Source: Dehalococcoidales bacterium (lineage in GTDB: Bacteria; Chloroflexota; Dehalococcoidia; Dehalococcoidales; RBG-16-60-22). Taken from it: 21,993 nucleotides of DNA. Below, in pieces: positions 13,990 through 21,638 of the stretch. Position 1 is the stretch's first letter, and each line of letters begins with the position of its first letter. The stretch is from assembly GCA_030603605.1 (NCBI GenBank), contig JAUVXN010000011.1, forward strand, positions 1 through 21,993. The letters run 5' to 3'. The notes under the pieces were generated by a model. That model did not search any database and was not told the DNA's origin. It saw nothing but the letters and a program-made list of their open reading frames with translations. The position numbers were made by a program, and so were the translations under genes.

Positions 13990-15168
13990 TTACCAGCCCC
14001 GTTGTAGAATCATGTTAACCAGTGTGCCGCCATCTCCGCCCAGGGTATCGGTCAATCCTGTCTTGGCACCTGCTACCTGCCGCTCCGGCTCCACTTCACC
14101 TCTGAATTGCTTTACTACTTCGTATACCTGACCGGCACCGGTGGCGCCTATAGGATGCCCTTTAGACTTCAGTCCGCCAGAGGGGTTTATGGCTACTTTG
14201 CCCCCGATATCAGCCTCACCTTTCATCCAGGCTTCGCCTGACCTGCCAAACTCAAAGAAGCCGAGGCTTTCGGCGGCAATCAGGCTGGCAATACTGAAAC
14301 AATCGTGAAGCTCACAGATATCTATATCCTGAGGCGTAAGCCCAGCCATGTCATAGGCTTGCTTGGATGATATTTCTCTGGCTCTAATCCGCGGTAGATA
14401 ATCCTGCTGACTGGATAAAAGGCCGGCTGAAGCCTGACCCACGCCGATGATATAGACCGGTTTACTGGTGAGCTTCCTGGCTATCTCCTCTGAAGTGAGA
14501 ACGAGGGCAGCCGCACCGTCAGAAAACGGGCAGCAATCGTGCAGTTGAATTGGCGAGCACACCGTAAACGAATTCAGCACTGCCTCCACACTTACTTCCT
14601 TGTGCAATTGTGCTTTGGCATTAAACATGCCGTAACGGTAAGATTGTACTGATACCGTAGCCATCTGCTCTTTAAGCATGTCTAAAGGTACGCCATACTT
14701 GGCGGAATAAAGGTGAGCCAGCATAGCAAATACGGCCGGAAAGGTAATTCCCGCCGGGTATTCGTAGCGGCTATCGCTGAACATGGCAAAAGTGCGGGTG
14801 GCGAGGGATGTGCCCATAGAAGCCGCTCTTTCCGTGCCCCCAGCCAGGACAATATCATAAAAACCGGAAGCCACCCACATAAAGGCATCTCTTACCGCCA
14901 TGCTGGCTGAAGCACAAGCCCCCTCATATCTATTTGCCGGGATATTAAAGCAGCCAATATTTTCCGCAGCAAAAGCCTGCACCATCCCCTGCCCCTCGGA
15001 GAAGTCTCCCAGCGCATTACCGAGGAACAGAGCCTGGATATCCTTTGGCTTCAGGTTTGCTTCATTAATAGCTTCGGTAGCAGCTTCAGCAAACAACTCT
15101 ACGCTTGTTTTTTCCTGAGGACCGCTAAATTTAGTCTCGCCAACACCAACTACAGCTACCTTTCGCAT
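13990..15168 (-). CDS. SCP2-type thiolase (acetyl-CoA acetyltransferase-like)
   Basis: Thiolase-fold enzyme that condenses or cleaves acyl-CoA thioesters. The nucleophile is Cys85 in YEGACASAS. The segment FSDGAAALVL and the ELHDCFSI motif (His288, Cys290) are typical of the SCP2/SCPx branch, followed by INPSGGLKSKGHPIGATG with His338. The C-terminal CxG of classical thiolases is replaced by LGGDGGTLV, also seen in this branch. The 392-aa length is normal. The start ATG has GGGAGG upstream and its own promoter. It forms a two-gene operon with the DUF35 protein, convergent with the mutase cassette. The direction (biosynthetic or degradative) and chain length cannot be inferred. Confidence 0.92.
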   Translation of the reverse strand: MRKVAVVGVGETKFSGPQEKTSVELFAEAATEAINEANLKPKDIQALFLGNALGDFSEGQGMVQAFAAENIGCFNIPANRYEGACASASMAVRDAFMWVASGFYDIVLAGGTERAASMGTSLATRTFAMFSDSRYEYPAGITFPAVFAMLAHLYSAKYGVPLDMLKEQMATVSVQSYRYGMFNAKAQLHKEVSVEAVLNSFTVCSPIQLHDCCPFSDGAAALVLTSEEIARKLTSKPVYIIGVGQASAGLLSSQQDYLPRIRAREISSKQAYDMAGLTPQDIDICELHDCFSIASLIAAESLGFFEFGRSGEAWMKGEADIGGKVAINPSGGLKSKGHPIGATGAGQVYEVVKQFRGEVEPERQVAGAKTGLTDTLGGDGGTLVNMILQRGW

Positions 15169-15212
15169 GTTATGCCTCCCACTAGATTCTTAACTTCTTT
15201 CGGGAAAGGGTT

Positions 15213-15241
15213 ACTATACTATATTCTGCTATTTTCGTCAA
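15213..15241 (-). promoter_or_regulatory. Predicted promoter of the thiolase-DUF35 operon
   Basis: On the minus strand, TTGACG (15236-15241) and TATAGT (15213-15218) are exactly 17 bp apart, the best promoter match in the window. The transcript start should be near 15206, giving a leader of about 38 bases. It lies directly downstream of the terminator-like hairpin at 15254-15277. Confidence 0.7.
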
Positions 15242-15253
15242 TTTTTAATTTGA

Positions 15254-15277
15254 AAAGAGGGGCGTCAGCCCCTCTTT
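15254..15277 (-). terminator. Rho-independent terminator of the recX-to-zinc-finger gene run
   Basis: A 10-bp perfect stem AAAGAGGGGC/GCCCCTCTTT with a 4-base loop. On the minus strand it ends in CTTTTC followed by A/T-rich DNA. It lies 19 bp past the zinc-finger gene stop. The stem closely resembles the 9-bp hairpins inside the dispersed repeats (3016-3036 and 9261-9282), so it may derive from that family. Confidence 0.65.
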
Positions 15278-15295
15278 GACTATCCAGATAAACAC

Positions 15296-15790
15296 CTAGC
15301 GCAAACGGGTAACAGCGACATAAATACCAAGAGCCAGGGCTAACAGACCAAAAAGAATGTGGAACAGACTAAAAGTAAACCCCCAAGGTGCAAAAGGCAG
15401 AAAAAGACTGACCAGATAGCTTATTGCCACCGCAATACCGGCAATGGTGGCCAATCCTGTGCCGCGCTTACGGTTGACGGAAAGGCTAACCACCTCGCCA
15501 ATTGCATAGCCAGCCCCGGCAGCCAACAGTAAATTAAGGAAGAAGAAAGGCACAAAACTCCCAATCAACCCCCAGACAACGCCACAAACAATAGCCATAC
15601 CCAGTGCCGTTCCGGCAGCCCTCAGGTAGTGCTTAGTCGAAACGCGATAGGTGGGCAGCTTATACAACCCGGCACAATCCGGACATCTGGCTCCCACCGG
15701 GGTCTGCACCATGCACTTAGGACATATCGGCTTACCACACTTGCCGCACTTAAGGTTCGTTTCAATCTCAGAATGAGTAGCACACTTCAT
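15296..15790 (-). CDS. B-box-like zinc-finger membrane protein, function unknown
   Basis: A 164-aa protein with a cytoplasmic zinc-binding head and a membrane tail. The head has Cys3, His6, Cys15, Cys18, Cys23, Cys26, Cys36 and Cys39, matching a B-box-like double zinc site followed by a CPDC knuckle (CATH, CGKC, CPKC, CPDC). After a basic linker come about four hydrophobic helices: 58-77, 80-104, 112-132 and 139-160. A short NRKRG loop lies between helices two and three. Similar heads occur in bacterial rhomboid-like and uncharacterised membrane proteins, but no catalytic GxSx motif is seen here. It starts 10 bp after the plsY stop and is last in the operon, ahead of a hairpin terminator. No function can be assigned. 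Confidence 0.8.
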   Translation of the reverse strand: MKCATHSEIETNLKCGKCGKPICPKCMVQTPVGARCPDCAGLYKLPTYRVSTKHYLRAAGTALGMAIVCGVVWGLIGSFVPFFFLNLLLAAGAGYAIGEVVSLSVNRKRGTGLATIAGIAVAISYLVSLFLPFAPWGFTFSLFHILFGLLALALGIYVAVTRLR

Positions 15791-15800
15791 TTATTTTATG

Positions 15801-16523
15801 TCAACCTTTCCCTGGCTTCTGTTTTTCAAAAGGTTGTTCCGTTGAATCGGCTTCAGGAGGTACTCGATACATCCAGGCTTTCCTGTCCATTATATCCCGG
15901 TCAAAAAACAGACGATTAAGCAGCAATCGCCTCTTACTGACTAAGACAGCCTCACCCGAGCGTGGTGCGGTTAGTCGCTTAATGACTATTATCAGAAACA
16001 TAGCCAAAAAACCCAGGGTAACCGAAAGCGGCTCATAAAACCAGCTTACTAAAGGTAGTACCGCCACGCCAACGAACACCGGCACTGGTGAGCTGCGTAT
16101 AATAATCGTACCAATTATAAGAGCAGCCAAAAAGGCTATTGTTCCCCATGGGGTCATATCATTGATTATGGGGAGTATGATGATTACGCCAATGGTTGTG
16201 CCAACTCCTCTACCACCGCTGAAGCGAAGAAAAATCGGCCAGTTATGTCCGATGATTGCTGCCAAACCTACCGCTATCTGCTGGGTGATATCCAGACCCG
16301 CTGATTGAGCCACCCACACCATCAGCAGTCCTTTAATTAAATCAAAAATGCCTACCGGCAAAGCAAGTCGCCGGGAGGTCAGCCGCCACAGATTACCAGC
16401 TCCAACCTGGCCGGTGCCATATTGCCTCAGGTCTATGCCCCGGGACAATTTAGCTACAATGTAGGAGACTGGCACCGAACCTAAAAGATAAGCACCTAAT
16501 ATTAATGCAAGCCAAATAGCCAT
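15801..16523 (-). CDS. plsY: Glycerol-3-phosphate acyltransferase PlsY
   Basis: Integral membrane enzyme that transfers an acyl group from acyl-phosphate to glycerol-3-phosphate, the first step of phospholipid synthesis. The sequence shows LLGSVPVSYIVAKLSRGIDLR, then motif 1 as YGTGQVGAGNLWR (commonly GSGNxGATN), IGHNWPIFLRFSGGRGVGTT as motif 2 (commonly GGKGVAT), and several further helices. The core is normal, but about 45 residues of hydrophilic C-terminal tail (about 196-240) extend beyond most PlsY, making 240 aa. Motif deviations (Asn to Gln, Lys to Arg) are conservative. It lies 24 bp downstream of the PHP gene and 10 bp upstream of the zinc-finger gene. No plsX is nearby. Confidence 0.9.
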   Translation of the reverse strand: MAIWLALILGAYLLGSVPVSYIVAKLSRGIDLRQYGTGQVGAGNLWRLTSRRLALPVGIFDLIKGLLMVWVAQSAGLDITQQIAVGLAAIIGHNWPIFLRFSGGRGVGTTIGVIIILPIINDMTPWGTIAFLAALIIGTIIIRSSPVPVFVGVAVLPLVSWFYEPLSVTLGFLAMFLIIVIKRLTAPRSGEAVLVSKRRLLLNRLFFDRDIMDRKAWMYRVPPEADSTEQPFEKQKPGKG

Positions 16524-16547
16524 AAGTTCCTCAAGGGAAATAATTTA

Positions 16548-17399
16548 CTATTGACTGGCTAACCTTAATGCCCGCTGCTCTGCCAGAGCTATGAGTCGCT
16601 CGGCTGACTCCATGGGCACACTCGCGCCGCCAAGCATAGTCTCGCTACTATCATCCAGACCATGGTAGTCACTGCCGCCGGTGGCAATAAGATTATGTTT
16701 ATCAGCCAGGCTGACCAGGCTACCAGTTTCGTCAGCGGTATAGCCATTATAATAGGCTTCAATACCCACCAGACCGGCTGCCTTCAGTTCGATAATCATC
16801 GCCTCCGGGTCAGCGACAGTTAACGGATGTGCCATCACTGGCAGCCCATTAGCCCACACTATCAATTCTACCGCATCCACCGGTGTCATCTTTTCCCGTT
16901 CAACATAGGCAGGGCCATCGCGAGCTATATATTTGTCAAAGGCTTCCCGTATTGAAGTTATGTAACCTTTCTCCAGCATCGCCTGAGCAATGTGAGGTCG
17001 CGCTATAGAGCCACTACCGGCAATTTCCTGAACACGCTGCCACTCAATGTGGATGCCTAAATCGGCCAGTTTGGTAACCATCCCCTGAGCCCGCCCCCGC
17101 CGGGAATCACGAAACTTGACAAGAGTCGTTTCCAAATCTTGACTGGTATACTCAATAAAGTAGCCCAGAACATGAACTTCACCGCTGGGGACATCAGTAC
17201 TGATTTCAATACAGGGTATAATCTTTAGCCAGGGGAAGGCTTTAGCCGCCTCCAGAGCCGGAGCAATTCCACTCACGTCATCATGGTCAGCAATAGCGAT
17301 AACGGTCAGACCAAGTTCGGCTGCTTTGCGGACAATCTCCTCCGGGCTAAATCGCCCATCAGAAGCAGTGGAGTGAATATGCAGGTCTACCTTGCTCAC
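16548..17399 (-). CDS. PHP-domain phosphoesterase (TrpH/YciV, RNase AM-like)
   Basis: Metal-dependent PHP hydrolase. Family members such as E. coli YciV/RNase AM and C. violaceum 3',5'-nucleotide bisphosphatase remove nucleotides from RNA 5' ends or cleave pAp. Motifs are DLHIHSTASDG, AIADHDDVSG, the Glu in IPCIEIST, VHVLGYF, ARPHIAQAM, MAHPL and the final GGSDYHG, covering the expected three-metal ligand set. GTG at 17399 is preferred as start: it overlaps the ymdB stop by four bases (GTGA) and has GGGGGAAGAG upstream, giving 283 aa. An upstream TTG at 17420 is less likely. It is translationally coupled to ymdB and lies in the rny operon, consistent with an RNA-turnover role (inference). Confidence 0.88.
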   Translation of the reverse strand: MSKVDLHIHSTASDGRFSPEEIVRKAAELGLTVIAIADHDDVSGIAPALEAAKAFPWLKIIPCIEISTDVPSGEVHVLGYFIEYTSQDLETTLVKFRDSRRGRAQGMVTKLADLGIHIEWQRVQEIAGSGSIARPHIAQAMLEKGYITSIREAFDKYIARDGPAYVEREKMTPVDAVELIVWANGLPVMAHPLTVADPEAMIIELKAAGLVGIEAYYNGYTADETGSLVSLADKHNLIATGGSDYHGLDDSSETMLGGASVPMESAERLIALAEQRALRLASQ

Positions 17400-18169
17400 T
17401 CCTCTTCCCCCTGCTGACAAATGCGCTTAATTTTTATTGCCCGCCCGCTATCTGCATCCACTCCAAGTAATATCGCATTAAAGGTTAGTTTTCCCGTCCC
17501 CACCGTTAGACGATGGGGCATCCCGGTTAAAAAGCGCTGAATTACTGCCTCGGCATCATCACCGATAATTGAATCCATAGGTCCGGTCATGCCAATATCG
17601 GTAACATAGGCGGTGCCCTGAGGTAGTAACTGGGCATCAATAGTGCCGACATGGGTATGGGTACCGAGCACAGCACTGACTCGGCCGTCCAGGTAGCGCC
17701 CCATTGCCACCTTTTCGGAGGTCGCTTCCGCATGAAAATCAACGATAATAACTGGTGGTTTGTGCTCAAGCTCAGCTAATAGCTTATCCATCGCTCTAAA
17801 CGGACAGTCTAAATCACCCATAAAGGTTCTACCCATCAAATTAACCACCATAGTCTGCCCAATGATTATGTAGCCTCTACCGGGCACCCCGGGGGGATAG
17901 TTTAACGGGCGCACGATTGGCATCTCGCCGTCAAGGTAGGGAATAATCTCCTTCTGAGCCCATATATGATTACCTGAGGTCAACACATCAATGTCAGCAC
18001 CGAGCAGTTCCCTGGCGATGGCTGAGGTTAGACCGAAACCACCGGCGGTATTCTCAGCGTTGGCAATAACCATGTCTAACTCATATTGCTGGCGCAGGTC
18101 CGGTAGAAATCTGTGCACTGCCTGCCTGCCAGGTCGGCCGATTATATCGCCAATCACCAATATTAACAT
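17396..18169 (-). CDS. YmdB-family metallophosphodiesterase (TIGR00282 type)
   Basis: Calcineurin-like phosphodiesterase; the Bacillus subtilis homologue YmdB hydrolyses 2',3'-cyclic nucleotides and influences biofilm and sporulation genes. Metal-site motifs are VIGDIIGRPGR near the N terminus, IANAENTAGGFGLT, TSGNHIWAQ, VDFHAEATSEK and LGTHTHVGT, all conserved, with DIGMTGP late. ATG at 18169 is used, with GGAG five bases upstream; a TTG one codon earlier also exists. At 257 aa it is near the family norm. It follows rny by about 30 bp, a linkage widespread in Firmicutes and other phyla, and overlaps the PHP gene by four bases. Confidence 0.93.
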   Translation of the reverse strand: MLILVIGDIIGRPGRQAVHRFLPDLRQQYELDMVIANAENTAGGFGLTSAIARELLGADIDVLTSGNHIWAQKEIIPYLDGEMPIVRPLNYPPGVPGRGYIIIGQTMVVNLMGRTFMGDLDCPFRAMDKLLAELEHKPPVIIVDFHAEATSEKVAMGRYLDGRVSAVLGTHTHVGTIDAQLLPQGTAYVTDIGMTGPMDSIIGDDAEAVIQRFLTGMPHRLTVGTGKLTFNAILLGVDADSGRAIKIKRICQQGEEE

Positions 18170-18200
18170 CAATTCTCCAGAAAGGGTTACCCCTTCCCCC

Positions 18201-19745
18201 TTACTTAGCGTAGTCTATAGCCCTGGTTTCCCTGAGCACGGTAACCTTTATTTGCCCGGGATACTCCAAGCCTTCTTCTATCTTCTTAACAATGTCTCGG
18301 GCAAGCCTCATTGCTCCCAGGTCATCAATCTCTTCTGGTTTAACCAAGATGCGGATTTCACGGCCGGCTTGAATAGCAAAGGCCTTCTCCACTCCCTTAA
18401 AGCCGTCGGCTATGTCTTCCAGCGCATTCATCCGCTTCAGGTAACCCTCCAGTGACTCACGCCGCGCTCCAGGTCTGGCGCTGCTAATAGCATCAGCCGC
18501 TGAGATGATAAAGCCCCACATGCTGGTACTCTCAGTCTCAAGATGGTGCTCAGCAATACCCTGAACTACCTCAGGAGATTTATCCCATTGCTTAACCAGG
18601 TCAGCTCCGATAGCCGCATGAGTACCCTCCACCTCTCGGTCCACCCCTTTACCAATGTCATGAAGCAGCCCGGCTCTTTTAGCTATAGCAACATCGGCTC
18701 CCAACTCTGAAGCAATCATGCCGGCTAAAAGTGAAGTCTCAATACTATGCGACAAGACATTCTGTCCATAACTAGTGCGGTATTTAAGACGCCCAAGCAA
18801 CTTAATTAACTCGGGGCGCAATCCATGCACTCCTACCTGATACGCCGCCTGCTCACCAGCACTCTGAATAGTTGCATCTACTTCCTCCTTGGCTTTAGCG
18901 ACTACCTCTTCAATGCGAGCGGGATGGATACGACCATCAAGGATAAGCTTAGTTAGAGCAACACGAGCTACCTCTCGCCGTACCGGGTCAAAGCTAGACA
19001 GGGTTACTGCCTCAGGAGTATCGTCAATAATCAGGTCAACGCCGGTAGCCTGCTCCAGAGCTCTAATGTTACGACCCTCCCGGCCGATAAGTCGACCCTT
19101 CATCTCGTCGCCGGGAAGGGGAACAACCGCAACCGTACTTTCAGCCACAACTTCAGAGGCGCTGCGCTGGATAGCCTGTGACAAAATCCCTTGGGCTTTC
19201 GCATCGGCTTCCTCCTTTAACTTAGCTTCCCACTCGTGAAGGCGCCGTGAGGTTTCCTGCTGTATCTCAACTTCCATAGCCTCCAACAGTGTTTCTCTTG
19301 CCTCAGCACTAGACATGCCCGAAATCAATTCCAACTGCTTTAACTGCCTGCCCTTGAGCTCCCCCAGGTGAGTCCGCGTGGAATCTACCTCTTTTTCTTT
19401 AGTAGCCAGATTGCGCTCACGTTGCTCCACACCTTCTAACTTGCGCTCCAAGGTCTCTGCCTTTTGCGCTAAACGGCCCTCCTGCCGTTGTAATTCGGAG
19501 CGTCGTTCCCGATACTCCGTCTCACCTGTTGCCTTGGCTCTTTTTGCCTCTCCCTGAGCATCCTGCAGCACAGCTTTGGCTTCGTTTCTAGCTTCAGCCA
19601 CCATTCTGGCGGCTTTCCTCTCAGCAATGCGTATTTGCCGGTTAAACATAAATCGCCGAGAGATAAAGGCAGCCATACCACCAAATACCACACCAATAAC
19701 AAAAGTAAAGAAAATAGCTAATACTACTACAACATCCATCCCCAT
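18201..19745 (-). CDS. rny: Ribonuclease Y
   Basis: Membrane-anchored endoribonuclease that initiates mRNA decay. The 514 aa hold an N-terminal transmembrane helix (about 5-26), a long charged coiled coil (about 35-190), a KH RNA-binding domain with [19 protein letters not shown] (about 215-233), and an HD nuclease domain with [10 protein letters not shown]. The C-terminal region ends in [19 protein letters not shown]. The start ATG at 19745 has an excellent GGGAGGTGA site. It is preceded by recX and followed by ymdB and the PHP gene, giving three RNA- or nucleotide-processing genes in a row. Confidence 0.97.
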   Translation of the reverse strand: MGMDVVVVLAIFFTFVIGVVFGGMAAFISRRFMFNRQIRIAERKAARMVAEARNEAKAVLQDAQGEAKRAKATGETEYRERRSELQRQEGRLAQKAETLERKLEGVEQRERNLATKEKEVDSTRTHLGELKGRQLKQLELISGMSSAEARETLLEAMEVEIQQETSRRLHEWEAKLKEEADAKAQGILSQAIQRSASEVVAESTVAVVPLPGDEMKGRLIGREGRNIRALEQATGVDLIIDDTPEAVTLSSFDPVRREVARVALTKLILDGRIHPARIEEVVAKAKEEVDATIQSAGEQAAYQVGVHGLRPELIKLLGRLKYRTSYGQNVLSHSIETSLLAGMIASELGADVAIAKRAGLLHDIGKGVDREVEGTHAAIGADLVKQWDKSPEVVQGIAEHHLETESTSMWGFIISAADAISSARPGARRESLEGYLKRMNALEDIADGFKGVEKAFAIQAGREIRILVKPEEIDDLGAMRLARDIVKKIEEGLEYPGQIKVTVLRETRAIDYAK

Positions 19746-19785
19746 TTTTCACCTCCCTTTCATCTTTAGCTTTTTATTCATCGGG

Positions 19786-19803
19786 GCAGCTAAAGATAGC
19801 TGC
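19786..19803 (-). other. Stem-loop in the rny leader
   Basis: A 7-bp perfect stem GCAGCTA/TAGCTGC with a 4-base loop in the 83-bp gap between recX and rny. On the minus strand it is followed by CCCGATGAATAAAAAG rather than a T run, so it is not a clear terminator. It could be a processing site or a leader structure affecting rny. Confidence 0.3.
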
Positions 19804-19828
19804 TGCCAAGTTATGTCAGAGCAAAATG

Positions 19829-20464
19829 CTATCCAGAGCTATTCCCCAGCTCCTGCCATACTCGTTCCACAGTATGATTTATCACTTCGTAATTAAAGCC
19901 CCGTCGCCTGAGATATTCACCCAATCGGCGACGAAAACTCTGGTAGTCAGCCAGTGGCAAATGACGAGCCTTACTAAGAGCCGCCCGATGGGCACTGTCG
20001 CCATCATCAATGGAATCAACCACCTGGTCTATGATGTCGCTGACTACCCCCTTTCGCCTTAACTCTAACTTAGTTAGTCGCTCACTGCGGGGGCTAAACG
20101 ATTCCCTATTATCCTTCCAGAATTGAGCAAAGGCTAAATCATCCACTAAGCCCTGCTCCTTTAGCCTGGCTATCACTGCCTCTATACAATCACCATCAAA
20201 GCCACGCCGCTGAAGTCGTTCCCTTACTTCAGATTCACTCCGAGGTCGGTAACCAAGGTAACGGAAAGCAGCACCAAGACAACGGTGGAAGCGGTCAGAC
20301 CTGGTTAGAGCATCGACCTGGCTGGTAGATAGCTCCTGCCCAACTTGCAGGCCTTCTTTTACTGCCACCTCAGTCTCCAGACTGAAAGCGAACCTGCCGT
20401 CCAAGAACACATTTACCCGCTTTCCTCTACCCTTCCCGATACGGAGGGTAGTAATTTTTCCCAT
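19829..20464 (-). CDS. recX: RecX regulatory protein
   Basis: Small three-helix-repeat protein that binds RecA filaments and modulates recombination. The sequence has a beta-rich N terminus (KITTLRIGKGRGKRVNVFLDG), then helical repeats including YLGYRPRSESEVRERLQRRGFD, DLAFAQFWKDNRES and FRRRLGEYLRRRGFNYEVI, typical RecX motifs. ATG at 20464 is chosen (211 aa) because GGTGGAG stands about 8 bases upstream. The longer start at 20491 lies against the recA-recX hairpin and would add nine residues of no family character. It is downstream of recA on the same strand, as in many bacteria. Confidence 0.92.
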   Translation of the reverse strand: MGKITTLRIGKGRGKRVNVFLDGRFAFSLETEVAVKEGLQVGQELSTSQVDALTRSDRFHRCLGAAFRYLGYRPRSESEVRERLQRRGFDGDCIEAVIARLKEQGLVDDLAFAQFWKDNRESFSPRSERLTKLELRRKGVVSDIIDQVVDSIDDGDSAHRAALSKARHLPLADYQSFRRRLGEYLRRRGFNYEVINHTVERVWQELGNSSG

Positions 20465-20483
20465 TAGCTCGCTCCACCCCCTT

Positions 20484-20517
20484 AAAAACATAAGGCTGAA
20501 GCCTACGCCTCAGCCTT
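20484..20517 (-). terminator. Hairpin between recA and recX, probable partial terminator
   Basis: On the minus strand an 8-bp perfect stem AAGGCTGA/TCAGCCTT (20492-20499 and 20510-20517) with a 10-base loop is followed by ATGTTTTTAA. This is the form of an intrinsic terminator. It stands 43 bases after the recA stop and before the recX start. In E. coli a similar terminator lets a small part of recA transcription read into recX. Confidence 0.65.
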
Positions 20518-20560
20518 ATTACTTACTCTTTACTTATTAATCTATTTCTCTAAAATGCCC

Positions 20561-21574
20561 TTAATCGCCAGGCACTGTAGAATGAGTGGTAACGGCTGAG
20601 GACCTTATTCTCTGTTCAATTTCTTGGGTAAGCTCAGGATTTTGCACCAAGTATTGTTTGGCACTTTCCCTGCCTTGCCCCAGGCGAATATCGCCATAAG
20701 AGAGAAAGGCACCAGCCTTTTTTACCAGCTCTTGCTCTACACCCAGGTCGATAAGATTGCCTTCTTTGCTTATGCCGTGGTCAAACATGATGTCAAACTC
20801 AGCAGTTCGGAATGGAGGGGCAACCTTATTTTTGACTACCCTGGCTCTAACCCGGCTGCCTGTTGCCACATTTCCCTGCTTGATTGTCTCAGTACGCCTT
20901 AAATCTATCCTTACCGAGCTATAGAACTTCAAAGCCCTGCCGCCTGGCGTCACCTCAGGATTACCAAAGATAATACCAACCTTCTCCCTTAGCTGGTTGA
21001 TGAATACCGTCGCTGTCCCTGACCTACCAATAGCAGCAGCTAGCTTTCTCAATGCCTGCGACATCAGGCGGGCTTGTAAGCCAACATGAGCATCCCCCAT
21101 CTCCCCCTCAATTTCAGCCCGGGGTACCAAAGCAGCTACACTATCAATCACTATCACATCAATAGCACTGCTCCTGACCAGAGCTTCGGTAATCTCCAGA
21201 GCCTGTTCCCCGGTATCAGGTTGAGAGATGAGTAAGTCATCAACATTAACGCCGCAATTCGCCGCATAGGATGGATCTAAAGCATGTTCCACATCAATAT
21301 AGGCAGCCGTACCGCCCCGCTTTTGTGCTTCAGCAATAATATGCTGGCCCAAGGTAGTTTTCCCTGAGGCTTCGGGACCAAATATTTCCGTGATACGCCC
21401 TCTGGGAATACCACCTACACCTAAGGCTAAGTCTAAAGCTAGCGAGCCACTGGGGATAGCCTCTATTGGCTGTATTGCCGCTGATTCCCCAAGCTTCATA
21501 ATGGAGCCTTTGCCAAACCGCTTTTCAATTTGGCCAATAGCCAACTCTAGCGCCTTTTCTCTCTCTGTAGTCAT
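20561..21574 (-). CDS. recA: Recombinase RecA
   Basis: ATP-dependent strand-exchange protein for homologous recombination and SOS induction. At 337 aa the core is complete: Walker [10 protein letters not shown] (66-74), EHALDPSYA, Walker B region [18 protein letters not shown], loop L1 and L2 residues around [15 protein letters not shown] and [34 protein letters not shown], and a short C-terminal tail. There is no intein or split. The start ATG has AAGGAG two bases away, close but usable. It has a good sigma70-like promoter with an extended -10; no clear LexA box of the Bacillus or E. coli type was seen in the upstream 100 bp. recX follows past a hairpin. Confidence 0.98.
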   Translation of the reverse strand: MTTEREKALELAIGQIEKRFGKGSIMKLGESAAIQPIEAIPSGSLALDLALGVGGIPRGRITEIFGPEASGKTTLGQHIIAEAQKRGGTAAYIDVEHALDPSYAANCGVNVDDLLISQPDTGEQALEITEALVRSSAIDVIVIDSVAALVPRAEIEGEMGDAHVGLQARLMSQALRKLAAAIGRSGTATVFINQLREKVGIIFGNPEVTPGGRALKFYSSVRIDLRRTETIKQGNVATGSRVRARVVKNKVAPPFRTAEFDIMFDHGISKEGNLIDLGVEQELVKKAGAFLSYGDIRLGQGRESAKQYLVQNPELTQEIEQRIRSSAVTTHSTVPGD

Positions 21575-21588
21575 TTCTCCTTGGTTGA

Positions 21589-21617
21589 ATCATAGCACAA
21601 CTACCCCATTAAAACAA
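21589..21617 (-). promoter_or_regulatory. Predicted recA promoter
   Basis: On the minus strand, TTGTTT (21612-21617) and TATGAT (21589-21594) are 17 bp apart, and TGC just before the -10 forms an extended -10. The expected start point is near 21582, so the leader is only about 8 bases. Confidence 0.6.
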
Positions 21618-21638
21618 GTGGGAAGTAAGGAGATTGTT

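Noticed and set aside
17400..17420. Longer PHP-protein start at TTG 17420
   Set aside because: The GTG at 17399 has the ribosome site and the four-base stop overlap with ymdB, and the extra seven residues have no family character.
20465..20491. Longer RecX start at ATG 20491
   Set aside because: This ATG sits in the T-rich tail of the recA-recX hairpin without a ribosome site; the ATG at 20464 has GGTGGAG and fits the usual RecX N terminus.
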